Source: Candidatus Bathyarchaeota archaeon (GTDB lineage Archaea; Thermoproteota; Bathyarchaeia; Bathyarchaeales; SOJC01). Taken from it: DNA of 64,000 nucleotides. The translations under genes were made by a program, and so were the position numbers. This document shows positions 51,817 to 60,382 of this stretch, in pieces (position 1 is the first letter of the stretch; every line of letters begins with the position of its first letter). The stretch is from contig CP070649.1 of the NCBI GenBank assembly GCA_020354575.1, positions 1,746,393 to 1,810,392 of the forward strand, given 5' to 3'. Under the pieces are notes generated by a model. The model was given only the letters and a program-made list of their open reading frames with translations, ran no database searches and was not told where the DNA came from.

Positions 51817-51917
51817 AGCTTCAAAAAAGTAATATCTTTCAATAGTCACAATTTGTGACTACTTGATGTGCGTTGCCTTTTATACTCACCCTTCCCCATT
51901 ACGATTAGGAAAAGCAT

Positions 51918-53147
51918 ATGACAGGAAACGTTGTTCCTCCAAAAAGCACCGTCACCTTGGATGTTGTGGAAGGAAATTTAGAAGTGGGAAGACGGGCTAT
52001 AGTGAAAGGCGAAGGAGTCACTCCAAAAGTCACAGTCTCAGGAACGGTTTATAGTGAAGGCGACTGCGATTTTGAATGCAGTTTATCAGCTGAAAATCTT
52101 GATGGAGAAGATGATATCACTATCAAAGGAGACCTTGAAATTAAGAACCGAGTTAGTATAGATGATGGACGTTTACATGTTTCAGGGAACATGACCGCAA
52201 AAAGAGTTGATGTAGGTAGGAGCATAACCGTAGAGAAAAACTTCAATGCTGAAGAGGTCGATGTTGGAGGACGACTAAAAGTGGAAGGAGATACTACTGC
52301 TAAAAAAATAGACGTGGGAGGAGCCTTCGAATCCAAAGGCATGGCAAAGGTCGAAAGGATTGACGTCGGTGGCTCTGTTAGAATTGGAGCAAAAGCTGAC
52401 ATAGAGAATATTGATGTAGGGGGAGCGGTGGAGGTTAACGGTGGCAGAGTGGGCAGAGTTGATGTAGGTGGCAGTTTTGCTTCTAGAGAACCACTAGAAT
52501 TTGAGAAGATTGATGTTGGTGGTGCGGTCAAGCTTGCTGGAGATAGCAAGGGGGGCGATATTGCTGTGGGCGGACATTGTAAGGTTGAGGGCGATTTAAA
52601 GTTTGGCGAAATTGATGTCGGTGGATTAATTTATATATCCGGTTCAGCGGAAGGAGGCGATTTAGATGTCGGAGGAAAAGTACAAGTTCGTGGTAATCTG
52701 AAGCTGTCTGGCAAGCTCTATGTAGGAGGAACAGCAGAAATAAACGAAGCTTTGTTTGCTGAAGATGTGGATGTCGGTGGACGGCTATATGCAAGAAAAG
52801 CAATTGTAAATTCTGAGGCTTCTGTAGGAGGCGCTATTGAAACGAGTGAAGGGATCAACGCTTCATATATAAGTATTGGGAGAAGAGGCAAAGTTAAAGG
52901 ACCAATAAGAGCTAACGAGGTCGTCATCGGTAAAAAGGCGCGTGTCGAAGATGTTACTGCAAAGATAATCACGTTTGAAAGAGAAGTCAAAGCTAGGAAC
53001 GTTTATGGAAAGAGAGTTAGATTGGAGTCAGGTTGTCATGTTTCTGGTGAGGTTCAGTACACGGAAAGCTTAGATGCTGAGCGAGGAGTGCAATTCTCAA
53101 AAACACCTAAACAAGTGGAAAAACTGGATTTAGACTTACAAAGCTAA
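51918..53147 (+). CDS. Bactofilin-like polymer-forming repeat protein
   Basis: 409 residues. From about residue 97 to 339 there are some 15 repeats of about 17 residues, each with a core (I/V)DVGG or close variant (for example KIDVGGAFESKGMAKVER and NIDVGGAVEVNGGRVGRVDV). A right-handed beta-helix with one repeat per turn would be expected; bactofilins are polymer-forming proteins with such a fold and similar period. The ends (1-90 and 340-409) have looser repeats and a charged tail. A cytoskeletal or surface scaffold is inference. It stands after the KaiC-like gene with 101 bases between. Confidence 0.7.
   Translation: MTGNVVPPKSTVTLDVVEGNLEVGRRAIVKGEGVTPKVTVSGTVYSEGDCDFECSLSAENLDGEDDITIKGDLEIKNRVSIDDGRLHVSGNMTAKRVDVGRSITVEKNFNAEEVDVGGRLKVEGDTTAKKIDVGGAFESKGMAKVERIDVGGSVRIGAKADIENIDVGGAVEVNGGRVGRVDVGGSFASREPLEFEKIDVGGAVKLAGDSKGGDIAVGGHCKVEGDLKFGEIDVGGLIYISGSAEGGDLDVGGKVQVRGNLKLSGKLYVGGTAEINEALFAEDVDVGGRLYARKAIVNSEASVGGAIETSEGINASYISIGRRGKVKGPIRANEVVIGKKARVEDVTAKIITFEREVKARNVYGKRVRLESGCHVSGEVQYTESLDAERGVQFSKTPKQVEKLDLDLQS
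52200..52934 (+). repeat. 51-base tandem coding repeat (17 residues)
   Basis: In the bactofilin-like gene the GATGTTGGAGG-type core (encoding DVGG) recurs about every 51 bases, with residues 97, 114, 131, 148, 165, 181, 198, 215, 232, 249, 268, 284, 302, 318 and 336 starting each core. The repeats differ in sequence, so recent duplication is limited. Confidence 0.8.
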
Positions 53148-53269
53148 TTAATATACGCTCAAACTTTGCACGCAAAGGCATGTATTAGGATCAAGAAAGC
53201 GAAAGAATAAACATAGCTAGCGTTTATTGTGATATTCCGGGGATAGATAGTGATTCTCCAAGCACATTT

Positions 53270-53276
53270 TTTATAT
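53270..53276 (+). promoter_or_regulatory. TATA box for ECF S gene
   Basis: TTTATAT, with an AT-rich run before it; its centre is 26 bases before ATG 53299, favouring a leaderless transcript from that start. The ATG at 53275 overlaps this element. Confidence 0.4.
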
Positions 53277-53298
53277 GAGTTTTGTTCCATTAAGAGAC

Positions 53299-53805
53299 AT
53301 GTCACCTAGGTCTGCAGAAAGATCTCTAGTCGAAATATCCATATGGGCAGTTGCAGCAGCACTGGTTTGTATAGCAACTCTAATTATCCGAATCCCAAAT
53401 CCTATGGGAGGATACTTCAATATTGGAGATGTTATGATTTTCGTGAGTGCATTAACCTTTGGCCCAATTGCTGGTGGTGTCGCGGGAGGAATAGGTTCAG
53501 CCTTAGCAGACCTTATCGGATTTCCTGTTTTTGTAATTCCGACACTATTTATAAAGGGTATTGAAGGCTTCCTTGCAGGGTTCATTTCAAATAAAAAAAC
53601 CATTTTCCGAGATCTACTTGCTGTAACCATAGCTGGCATTGAGATGGTAGTAGGATACTTCATAATTGAAGTCTATTTGTGGGGGATAGGAGAGGCATTA
53701 TTGGAAATTCCTGGGAACATCGGTCAAATAGTTATTGGAGGGTTCATAGGAATACCAATAGCGGTGATACTTCGAAATAGATTACCTGAAATTATGAAAA
53801 GTTGA
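53299..53805 (+). CDS. ECF transporter S component
   Basis: 168 residues from ATG 53299 (ATG 53275 lies inside the TATA-like run). Five or six TM helices. IWAVAAALVCIATLIIRIP, YFNIGDVMIFVSALTFGPI and AGGVAGGIGSALADLIGFPV are typical of substrate-binding S components of energy-coupling vitamin or metabolite transporters. The specificity cannot be read. EcfA and EcfT genes are not in the window, so it would share a common energy module. Confidence 0.8.
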   Translation: MSPRSAERSLVEISIWAVAAALVCIATLIIRIPNPMGGYFNIGDVMIFVSALTFGPIAGGVAGGIGSALADLIGFPVFVIPTLFIKGIEGFLAGFISNKKTIFRDLLAVTIAGIEMVVGYFIIEVYLWGIGEALLEIPGNIGQIVIGGFIGIPIAVILRNRLPEIMKS

Positions 53806-53921
53806 CTTATCTTTTCCAAATAAAACGTTGAATGGACATTTTAGTTTTTAACGCTCCAGAACAATTTATTAAATAACTTAGTAACGCAAATTGATAATTT
53901 CAGCGTATTGAGGTTAAAGGA

Positions 53922-54929
53922 ATGAAGGTTCCCGTGGGAAAAGTTCCACCAAAAATTCTAGAAGAAATAATCTTCAATCATTTAGGGGTAAAGCGGAAAG
54001 AAGTTGTTGTGGGTCCTTCCTTCGGGTTGGACGGCGCTGTAATAAAAGTTGGACACAAAGTCGTTGTAACTTCAATGGATCCAATTACTGGAGCTTTAGC
54101 AAGAATAGGGTGGCTAGCTGTGAATATCAATGCGAATGACGTGGCAACCTTTGGAGTGCAGCCAGCTTTTTTTTCTTCCTGCATTCTGCTGCCCGAAAGC
54201 GCAACAGAAAAAACTGTGAAAATTATTTGTAGGCAAATAGATCAAGGTGCGAAGAAACTGGGTGTAGCCATAACGGGTGGTCATTCAGAAATTACACCAA
54301 ATCTATCATTTCCTATTGTGATTGGCCATTGCATGGGGATAACTGATAGAGGAAAATATGTGACATCGCAAGGAGCAAGCGCTAGTGATAAACTTGTACT
54401 TACAAAGTCTGTAGGAATAGAAGGCACTGCAATCCTATCAATAGATAAACGTACTCGATTAGCCGGCAAAATGAGGGCATCGACGCTAAAAAAAGCTGAA
54501 GATCTTTTTGACCACATTAGTATTGTTAAAGAAGGCACAATAGCCTTTAAGACGGGATATGTAACAGCAATGCACGACCCAACAGAAGGGGGAGTAGCTG
54601 GAGGCATCCACGAGTTAGCAGACGCCTCAAATGTAGGGTTTAGAATTCTCGAAGAGCGATTGCAGATTACCAGCGAGACCTTAGAAATTTGCAAGTTTTT
54701 TGAAATTGACCCATTACAACTTGCAGCTTCGGGGAGCTTGCTAATCGCAATAAAGAAGGGATTTGCAGACAGAATCGTAGAAGTCTTGAAAAGGCATAAA
54801 ATCAGCGCATCAATCATAGGTGAAATTCTACCTTCAGTCAAAAAGCGGGTTATTGTAAGTAGGAATGGCCACGAAGAGGAGCTAATTAGACCAAAATCTG
54901 ACCATCTTTGGCAGGCTTTACAAAAATAG
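53922..54929 (+). CDS. HypE-like AIR-synthase-family protein
   Basis: 335 residues. AIR synthase/PurM fold with ATP-binding parts: VGPSFGLDGAVIKVGHKVVV, then TSMDPITGA, NVNANDVATFG-type text as NINANDVATFGVQPAFFSS, TGGHSEITPNL and AMHDPTEGGVAGGIHELADA. HypE dehydrates the carbamoyl to cyanide for NiFe hydrogenase using a C-terminal Cys; this product ends HLWQALQK with no such Cys. So it is a HypE-like paralogue of unknown use. No hydrogenase genes are here. Confidence 0.85.
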   Translation: MKVPVGKVPPKILEEIIFNHLGVKRKEVVVGPSFGLDGAVIKVGHKVVVTSMDPITGALARIGWLAVNINANDVATFGVQPAFFSSCILLPESATEKTVKIICRQIDQGAKKLGVAITGGHSEITPNLSFPIVIGHCMGITDRGKYVTSQGASASDKLVLTKSVGIEGTAILSIDKRTRLAGKMRASTLKKAEDLFDHISIVKEGTIAFKTGYVTAMHDPTEGGVAGGIHELADASNVGFRILEERLQITSETLEICKFFEIDPLQLAASGSLLIAIKKGFADRIVEVLKRHKISASIIGEILPSVKKRVIVSRNGHEEELIRPKSDHLWQALQK

Positions 54930-54976
54930 CTGAATCCTCATGAAATGGCATTCCAATTATAGAAATGCCCTTCACA

Positions 54977-55582
54977 TCAAGTTTGTAAGACCACAAATGT
55001 ATTAGATGCTTTCTTATTGATGTACTTGAGGTTCTTGAGGAAATATTTAATCTTCACTAATCTGAATTTTCTCTCAAAAATCTTCAGCCATTCAGTGAGG
55101 GACAAATGCCAAATGTGCGTTTTGTCTGCTTGAGTGTCATTCAAATCCGTTGTTGGAATAGAGAAGATTACTAGGCCATTTGCCGTCGCAATCCTTGATA
55201 TTTCTTCTAGCACCTTATTGAGCTTCTGACAGTGCTCCAGAGTTTCCAACATAGTAACTATGTCAAAGGTTTTCTCCTTAAATGGGAGAGCGTTTACATC
55301 AGCTAGAATTATGTCTATGTTTGGGTATAATCTCTTTGCCTTTCTAATTGCCCATTTGGAGACATCACATCCAACCGCTTTGTATCCCTTCTCAGAAAAT
55401 TTATAAATAAAATCGCCAAATGCACATCCAACATCCACCAAGATTCCTGTCTTTCTATTAAGATCACTCAGTATGGAAATTAATGTTCGAAATCGAAGCC
55501 ACGCAGTTACTCTGTATGAAAATGACTCATAATTGATCGGTGATGTCTCACCTTCAAAATAGTCTTTATCAAACTCTCTCAT
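54977..55582 (-). CDS. Class I SAM methyltransferase
   Basis: 201 residues. The SAM-binding loop GILVDVGCAFGDFIYKFSEK (about 47-66), GCDVS, then DIILADVNALPF and FDIVTMLETLEH, typical of Methyltransf_11/23 small-molecule methylases. Start overlaps the end of the GT2 gene (ATGA type), so they are one operon. Substrate probably a glycan or lipid carrier (inference from neighbour). Confidence 0.85.
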   Translation of the reverse strand: MREFDKDYFEGETSPINYESFSYRVTAWLRFRTLISILSDLNRKTGILVDVGCAFGDFIYKFSEKGYKAVGCDVSKWAIRKAKRLYPNIDIILADVNALPFKEKTFDIVTMLETLEHCQKLNKVLEEISRIATANGLVIFSIPTTDLNDTQADKTHIWHLSLTEWLKIFERKFRLVKIKYFLKNLKYINKKASNTFVVLQT

Positions 55583-56340
55583 TTCAACCTGCCTGAATAT
55601 TTCGTTAAAGTTCGGAGAATTTGATAAAAGAAGTAGCCAACATAGAAACCGTAAGATGGTATCAATATTGGGTATTTATAGAATAGGCCTTGCTTTATTT
55701 CATCAGTAGCGATGTTAACAGCCGTGCCCGTAGTCCAGACATTTAATGGACGTCGATGAATGCAAAATGGATCATAAGTTGACACGACTTTAAATCCCTT
55801 CTCAATTATCCATTGCTTTATATAAGCATCTTCAAAAACATGAAGATCATCTGGAATTTCAATGTCTTTTATAGCTTCGTAACGCACTAGCAAATCGTGT
55901 GTTCCACCTCGGGTATCAAAGATTTTCATAGTTATTCGTTTGAACAACGCTAGAATTGCTGGATTTTTGATGACAGACCATAGCTCGATACCCCAAATTG
56001 CCCCAACGTCAGCTTTTATTAATTTCTCAGCTTTTTCAAACCACTTATCACACAACAAGACATCGCTATCGACAAATGCAAACCATTCAGTTTGAATCAT
56101 ACCGATAGCTGTCTGTCTTGCTTTTCCTCTTGTTCCTTTTTCGGAAATTAGAATAACATTATGATACTTGTCTTCAAACTCGTTTATTATATCTAAAGTG
56201 GAATCAGTCGAATACCCATCAACCACAATCAGCCTATTGATTGGGACATTCTTATAGATAGCTTCAAGGCATCCCCATAGTGTTTCTTCACTGTTTTTTG
56301 TCAGAACGACTACATCTACTTTCATCTGATGATTCAACAC
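55579..56340 (-). CDS. Family 2 glycosyltransferase
   Basis: 253 residues. GT-A fold: VDVVVLTKNSEETLWGCLEA, VVDGYSTDSTLDIINEF (nucleotide-sugar site) and FAFVDSDVLLCDKW with the DSD metal motif, then an acceptor-side HVFEDAYIKQW. Uses a nucleotide-diphospho sugar at the membrane inner face; acceptor unknown. It overlaps the methyltransferase by 4 bases. Hydrophobic segments near the C-terminus may bind the membrane. Confidence 0.88.
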   Translation of the reverse strand: MLNHQMKVDVVVLTKNSEETLWGCLEAIYKNVPINRLIVVDGYSTDSTLDIINEFEDKYHNVILISEKGTRGKARQTAIGMIQTEWFAFVDSDVLLCDKWFEKAEKLIKADVGAIWGIELWSVIKNPAILALFKRITMKIFDTRGGTHDLLVRYEAIKDIEIPDDLHVFEDAYIKQWIIEKGFKVVSTYDPFCIHRRPLNVWTTGTAVNIATDEIKQGLFYKYPILIPSYGFYVGYFFYQILRTLTKYSGRLK

Positions 56341-56465
56341 TGTACATTTGAGGGTAGTTTTAGTGCTAGTCAGGTTCCTTCAGTTAAAAGAGCATTATAA
56401 TATTTATGCTTAAATAGCCGGGCTTCTTAGCTTAGGAGTGGAAAAAATTCCGTGGAACATTTCAA

Positions 56466-57500
56466 ATGAAGTTCTCGCTTCTCAAGATTCTTAGGTTGCT
56501 TAAAAATTCCTTCGCTTTCAATAAACCTCATCATGTACAGTGGATGCTCACTTACCGCTGCAATTACCGGTGCAAAAGCTGTGATGTCTGGCGAGATCAG
56601 AAACCGATGAAAGAGCTTTCCACTGAGGAAGTGAAGTTAGGGCTCGATGTCCTGCGCAGAATGGGAGTAATCGAAATTGTTTTTTCAGGAGGTAACCCTC
56701 TTCTGCGCGATGATATTGGGGAAATAATTGAATATGCATCTCGATACTTCATCACAACAGTTTATGATAATGGAAGCCAAGCCGTGAAGAAAATTAATGC
56801 TTTGCGCAAAGCTGATTTTGTGGCAATATCTCTAGATACTCTGGATGAGAAAAAGTATGATTATTTGAAAGGAATTCATGGTGCTTGGAGAAAGACATTG
56901 AATGCCGTACAGATTTTGCATGATCAAGGAATTACAGTGGGAGTTTCACCTACAATTTCACAACTCAATATGCATGAGATCTTAGACTTCACTGAGCACT
57001 TCACTTCGAAAAGAATTCCAGTTCTTTATTGTTTATATCAACATGATGCTCTTGAACATCCGTTATTCCAAATAGGTGAGAAAGATGAAGAGCTTGAAAT
57101 TGTGGATAAGGCTTCTTTGACAAAAATCTGCGACGCACTTATTGAGAAGAAAACTGAACAAAGCGGAATTCTCATAACTAAAAAAATGCTTCGTGTTTTG
57201 AGCACATTATACTCGAGTGGAAAAAGGAATTGGGAATGCAAAGCTCTACATTCCTTTTTCATGATAGATCCGCAGGGAAGGATAGCCGGGTGTCATCTTC
57301 AAGAACCCGTTGCCACTATCTTTGACCTCCCTAAGGCGTGGAATAGTCAGAAGCTAGATAATCTAAGAGAAAAATACCGTGGGTGTAACCAGTGCTCCTA
57401 CATGTGTTACATGTTTTATTCTCTACATGCAAATGTCAAAGGCAATCTCGAGATAATAAAAGACCAGTGGAGAAATGCCAAATCATTAACGTCGCTTTAA
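56466..57500 (+). CDS. Radical SAM protein with SPASM-like C-terminus
   Basis: 344 residues. Cluster motif CNYRCKSCDVW (C-x3-C-x2-C) near residue 30 and the following VIEIVFSGGNPLLRDDIGEI (GGE-like strand). A further cysteine set near the end (CKALHSFFM, GCHLQEP, GCNQCSYMCY) looks like a SPASM/Twitch auxiliary cluster. These enzymes modify peptides or cofactors with a 5'-deoxyadenosyl radical. No substrate peptide was seen nearby. The upstream bases 56402-56465 are AT-rich, and the gene is alone. Confidence 0.88.
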   Translation: MKFSLLKILRLLKNSFAFNKPHHVQWMLTYRCNYRCKSCDVWRDQKPMKELSTEEVKLGLDVLRRMGVIEIVFSGGNPLLRDDIGEIIEYASRYFITTVYDNGSQAVKKINALRKADFVAISLDTLDEKKYDYLKGIHGAWRKTLNAVQILHDQGITVGVSPTISQLNMHEILDFTEHFTSKRIPVLYCLYQHDALEHPLFQIGEKDEELEIVDKASLTKICDALIEKKTEQSGILITKKMLRVLSTLYSSGKRNWECKALHSFFMIDPQGRIAGCHLQEPVATIFDLPKAWNSQKLDNLREKYRGCNQCSYMCYMFYSLHANVKGNLEIIKDQWRNAKSLTSL

Positions 57501-57536
57501 ACCTATATCCTCTAGTTTAAGAATTAACATATTATA

Positions 57537-57621
57537 GCAGGGGTTCCCAAGCTAGGTCAAAGGGGTGAGGTTCAGGACCTCATGGCGAAGGCCTTCGTGG
57601 GTTCAAATCCCACCCCCTGCA
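57537..57621 (+). tRNA. tRNA-Leu (CAG)
   Basis: Begins GCAGGGGTTCCCAAGC and ends CCCCCTGCA, with a T arm GTGGGTTCAAATCCCAC and a long variable arm. The anticodon stem TGAGG/CCTCA encloses TTCAGGA, so the anticodon is CAG. No encoded full CCA and no intron. A weak TATA-like ACCTATATCC lies about 32 bases upstream. Confidence 0.95.
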
Positions 57622-57722
57622 CAGATAAAATAGGCAGGTATTACCTCGTGCATCCTCATAAAACTCGATTGAAGACAAGAAACGTCCGGGTAAAAAAATG
57701 GCTAGATTTCAAAAGATTAGCT

Positions 57723-57992
57723 ATGGAAATCAGACCAACGAGCATCGTGTATATCATCGCCCAAAGCATTCCTGCAAGTCATCTAACAAGCTTAAAACTA
57801 ATTCTACCTGCAGATTGCACTCAGTATATTTTCATTGACACTGCAAAGGGCAATAAATTGCGCCAGACAGAAATTCGAATACACAGAGATCAAAAGGGAA
57901 ACCGCTTCCTCGAAGACGAGGATGTTAAAAGCTTCTTAAAAAAGGAATTATTAAGAGAAGATTTGAAAATCCTCTCATACTGGACAATATGA
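57723..57992 (+). CDS. Small hypothetical protein
   Basis: 89 residues from ATG 57723 (TTG 57669 is possible); a longer frame starting inside tRNA-Leu is rejected. It contains IVYIIAQSIPASHLTSLKLI, TQYIFIDTAKGNKLRQTEIR and a helical end (VKSFLKKELLREDLKILSYW). No family recognised. Close to the start of the CysRS-like gene with which it shares direction. Confidence 0.45.
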   Translation: MEIRPTSIVYIIAQSIPASHLTSLKLILPADCTQYIFIDTAKGNKLRQTEIRIHRDQKGNRFLEDEDVKSFLKKELLREDLKILSYWTI

Positions 57993-58089
57993 AAAGCTTA
58001 AATAGATTCGAAATTCGACAAAATGACATATGCAGATGGCAAAAAATTAATACATTGCTCTCGCTGGTCTTTCCTCAGAGTGAGAGTTT

Positions 58090-59346
58090 TTGCTCAGAGT
58101 ATACAATACTTTGTCAAGGCGAATTGAAGAATTCAAGCCGCATAAGGATAAGAGAGTCAAGATGGTTACTTGTGGTCCTTCTATTTATAGAAAACCGCAT
58201 ATAGGAAACTACCGAACTTTTCTCTACGAGGATATTCTTCAACGGTATCTTGAATACAATGGCTACGAGGTCCTCCGCCTAATAACAATTACTGATATCG
58301 AAGACAAAGCAATAATCGAAGCTCAAAAAGAAGAGATGCCCATTAAGAAGCTAGTAGAGAAAAATAGAGCGCTATTTTTGAAGGATTTTAAACTTCTGCG
58401 GATGAAAAGCCCTACTTACAGCTCCTGTATGATGGTATGCTCATCCACAGCAATAGAAAAAGCTGCTCAACTTATAAAAACTCTACTAGAGAAGGGACAT
58501 GCATACCATTACACATACAAGAGTAGAGACAACATCTATTTTGATCCACTGAAATTTGCTGAATTTGGTAAATTATCAAAGTTGAATATAGAGAAATGGC
58601 CAAAGAGAAAACGTCGCTTCCATAAAGATACCTATGAAAGATCGACATGGAACAAAGGAGACTTCATTCTATGGCATGGCTATAAGAAAGGAGATTCAGA
58701 TTATTGGAATACTGAGATTGGGAAGGGACGACCAGCATGGAACATACAAGATGCAGCATCCATTGCCAAATATTTAGGCTTAAGCGTGGATGTAGCCTGC
58801 GGAGGAATTGATAATCTTACAAGACACCATGATTACACTGTTGCAATTATTGAAGGGATCACAGGCAGAGAGTTCGCCCATTATTGGTTTCATGGTGAAC
58901 ACCTTCTCGTCAATAGTAAAAAAATGTCCAAAAGCAGGGGAAACGTTTTTTACCCAAACGACTTGACACGAATGGGCTACAAGGGCGATTACATACGCTT
59001 CTTCCTTATTTATGGTCACTATAGGAAGCGACTGAATTTTACACTTGAGAAAATTAGAAAGGCGAGTCAGAAACTCGACACCTTCAAAAACATGGTCAGT
59101 GGTCTAATGAAAGCGAAATCAAACATCTCTAGCTCGCACACACGTCCAATTATTGAAGGTATTCTGCCAAGTTTTGAGAAACACATGAATGATGATTTGA
59201 ATGTAAAAGCTGCGTTTGATGACCTCTTCAGTATTATCTCAAAGCTGGAACACAAAAGATTCCAAGGAAAAATGAGTGCCAGCGACAGCCACAAAGCAGT
59301 AAGTGATCTGAGAAAAATAGATAACGTGCTTCAAGTGATCTTTTAA
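58090..59346 (+). CDS. CysRS-like protein with altered zinc site
   Basis: 418 residues of class I aminoacyl-tRNA synthetase, cysteine type: VTCGPSIYRKPHIGNYRTF near the N-terminus (HIGN for HIGH), ITDIEDKAI and late SKKMSKSRGNVF (KMSKS). The ordinary CysRS binds cysteine with zinc held by C28, C209, H234 and E238 (E. coli numbering). Here C28 is present, the WHIECSAM position reads WNIQDAAS (Cys to Asp), and the HHENE position reads HHDYT (the His kept, Glu to Thr). So cysteine recognition may be lost or changed. It could be a paralogue such as a MshC-like ligase (needs a search), or a divergent CysRS. Confidence 0.7.
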   Translation: MLRVYNTLSRRIEEFKPHKDKRVKMVTCGPSIYRKPHIGNYRTFLYEDILQRYLEYNGYEVLRLITITDIEDKAIIEAQKEEMPIKKLVEKNRALFLKDFKLLRMKSPTYSSCMMVCSSTAIEKAAQLIKTLLEKGHAYHYTYKSRDNIYFDPLKFAEFGKLSKLNIEKWPKRKRRFHKDTYERSTWNKGDFILWHGYKKGDSDYWNTEIGKGRPAWNIQDAASIAKYLGLSVDVACGGIDNLTRHHDYTVAIIEGITGREFAHYWFHGEHLLVNSKKMSKSRGNVFYPNDLTRMGYKGDYIRFFLIYGHYRKRLNFTLEKIRKASQKLDTFKNMVSGLMKAKSNISSSHTRPIIEGILPSFEKHMNDDLNVKAAFDDLFSIISKLEHKRFQGKMSASDSHKAVSDLRKIDNVLQVIF

Positions 59347-59443
59347 CTCCTATCAAAAGCAAGGGGAGGATGTATGTTCACACAAAATCTCTGCAATCAT
59401 TATTTTTAATACTTGTAGATTGATACATATCCTTTTGAGTAAA

Positions 59444-60382
59444 ATGCTTGTATCCAATGAATGCATTATGTCAACAGCTGCTGCTGCAGGTTACGGAGTA
59501 GGAGCGTTTAACATCAACAATTTGGAAACTCTAATGGCAATTGAGGAAGCAGCAGTGGAGGAAAAATCGCCAGTAATTGTTGCAATTACTCCTAGCGCCA
59601 TTAGATATGGTGGATTAGATTATCTAGCTTCAATTGTAAAAGTAGCTGCCAAACGGATTTCAGTTCCAGTGTCTTTGCATCTTGATCATGGAAAGGATTT
59701 AGAAACCATAACGAGATGTCTTAAAGCAGGCTTCACTTCTGTCATGATTGATGCATCTCATCTCGAGTACAAAGAGAATGTTGCGATGACAAAAGCCGCG
59801 GTGAGTTTGGCACATAAAAGCGGTGCCTCGGTGGAGGCGGAACTTGGAGTATTAGCAGGTATTGAAGAGGACTTGGTTAAGGAAGGAGATGTGGTTCTAA
59901 CTGATCCCCATTTAGCGGAAGAATTCGTGAAGCGCACCAAAGTAGATGCACTAGCCATTGCAATTGGAACCTCCCATGGGGCCTACAAATACAAAGGAGA
60001 CCCTATGTTAGATTTTGAACGGTTGAAAGCTATTAGAAAACAGACTGATGTTTTATTAGTTCTACATGGAGCTTCTAACGTTCCATTATGGGTAATTGAG
60101 AGAGCCACAAAGTATGGTGCTGAATTAGCCGGAGCCAAAGGAATACGCGAAGATCACATACAAAGGGCAATATCGTTAGGAATTTCAAAAATAAACATCG
60201 ATACCGACCTACGGTTGGCTTTCACGGGGGCAGTTCGACAAGTCTTAGCTACTTCGCCAAAGCAATTTGATCCAAGAAAAATCCTAGGTCCCGCAAAGGA
60301 GGCAATGAAGGAAGTTGCTCAAATGAAAATGCGATTGTTCGGAAGCTCAGGCAAGGTTGTCGCAAAGGAGATGAATGCTTGA
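59444..60382 (+). CDS. fba: Class II fructose-bisphosphate aldolase-like enzyme
   Basis: 312 residues from ATG 59444 (an earlier TTG adds unlike residues). Class II zinc aldolase: GYGVGAFNINN, LHLDHG (Zn His), EAELGVLAGIEED, GTSHGAYKYKG (Zn His), LVLHGASNVP (Zn His) and INIDTDLRLAFTGAVR. It interconverts fructose 1,6-bisphosphate and triose phosphates, or is a tagatose-type relative. Most archaea use class I or the bifunctional aldolase/phosphatase, so this bacterial-type enzyme is unusual. It overlaps the phosphofructokinase by 4 bases. Confidence 0.9.
   Translation: MLVSNECIMSTAAAAGYGVGAFNINNLETLMAIEEAAVEEKSPVIVAITPSAIRYGGLDYLASIVKVAAKRISVPVSLHLDHGKDLETITRCLKAGFTSVMIDASHLEYKENVAMTKAAVSLAHKSGASVEAELGVLAGIEEDLVKEGDVVLTDPHLAEEFVKRTKVDALAIAIGTSHGAYKYKGDPMLDFERLKAIRKQTDVLLVLHGASNVPLWVIERATKYGAELAGAKGIREDHIQRAISLGISKINIDTDLRLAFTGAVRQVLATSPKQFDPRKILGPAKEAMKEVAQMKMRLFGSSGKVVAKEMNA

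Noticed and set aside
52049-52549. 166-codon minus frame with repeated PPTSI text
   Set aside because: It is only the opposite strand of the DVGG repeats in the bactofilin-like gene.
54281-54841. 186-codon minus frame inside the HypE-like gene
   Set aside because: A shadow of a gene with clear PurM-fold motifs; no motif of its own.
57582-57722. Upstream extension of the small hypothetical gene
   Set aside because: Its first codons lie in tRNA-Leu(CAG) and match the T arm; the start must be downstream.
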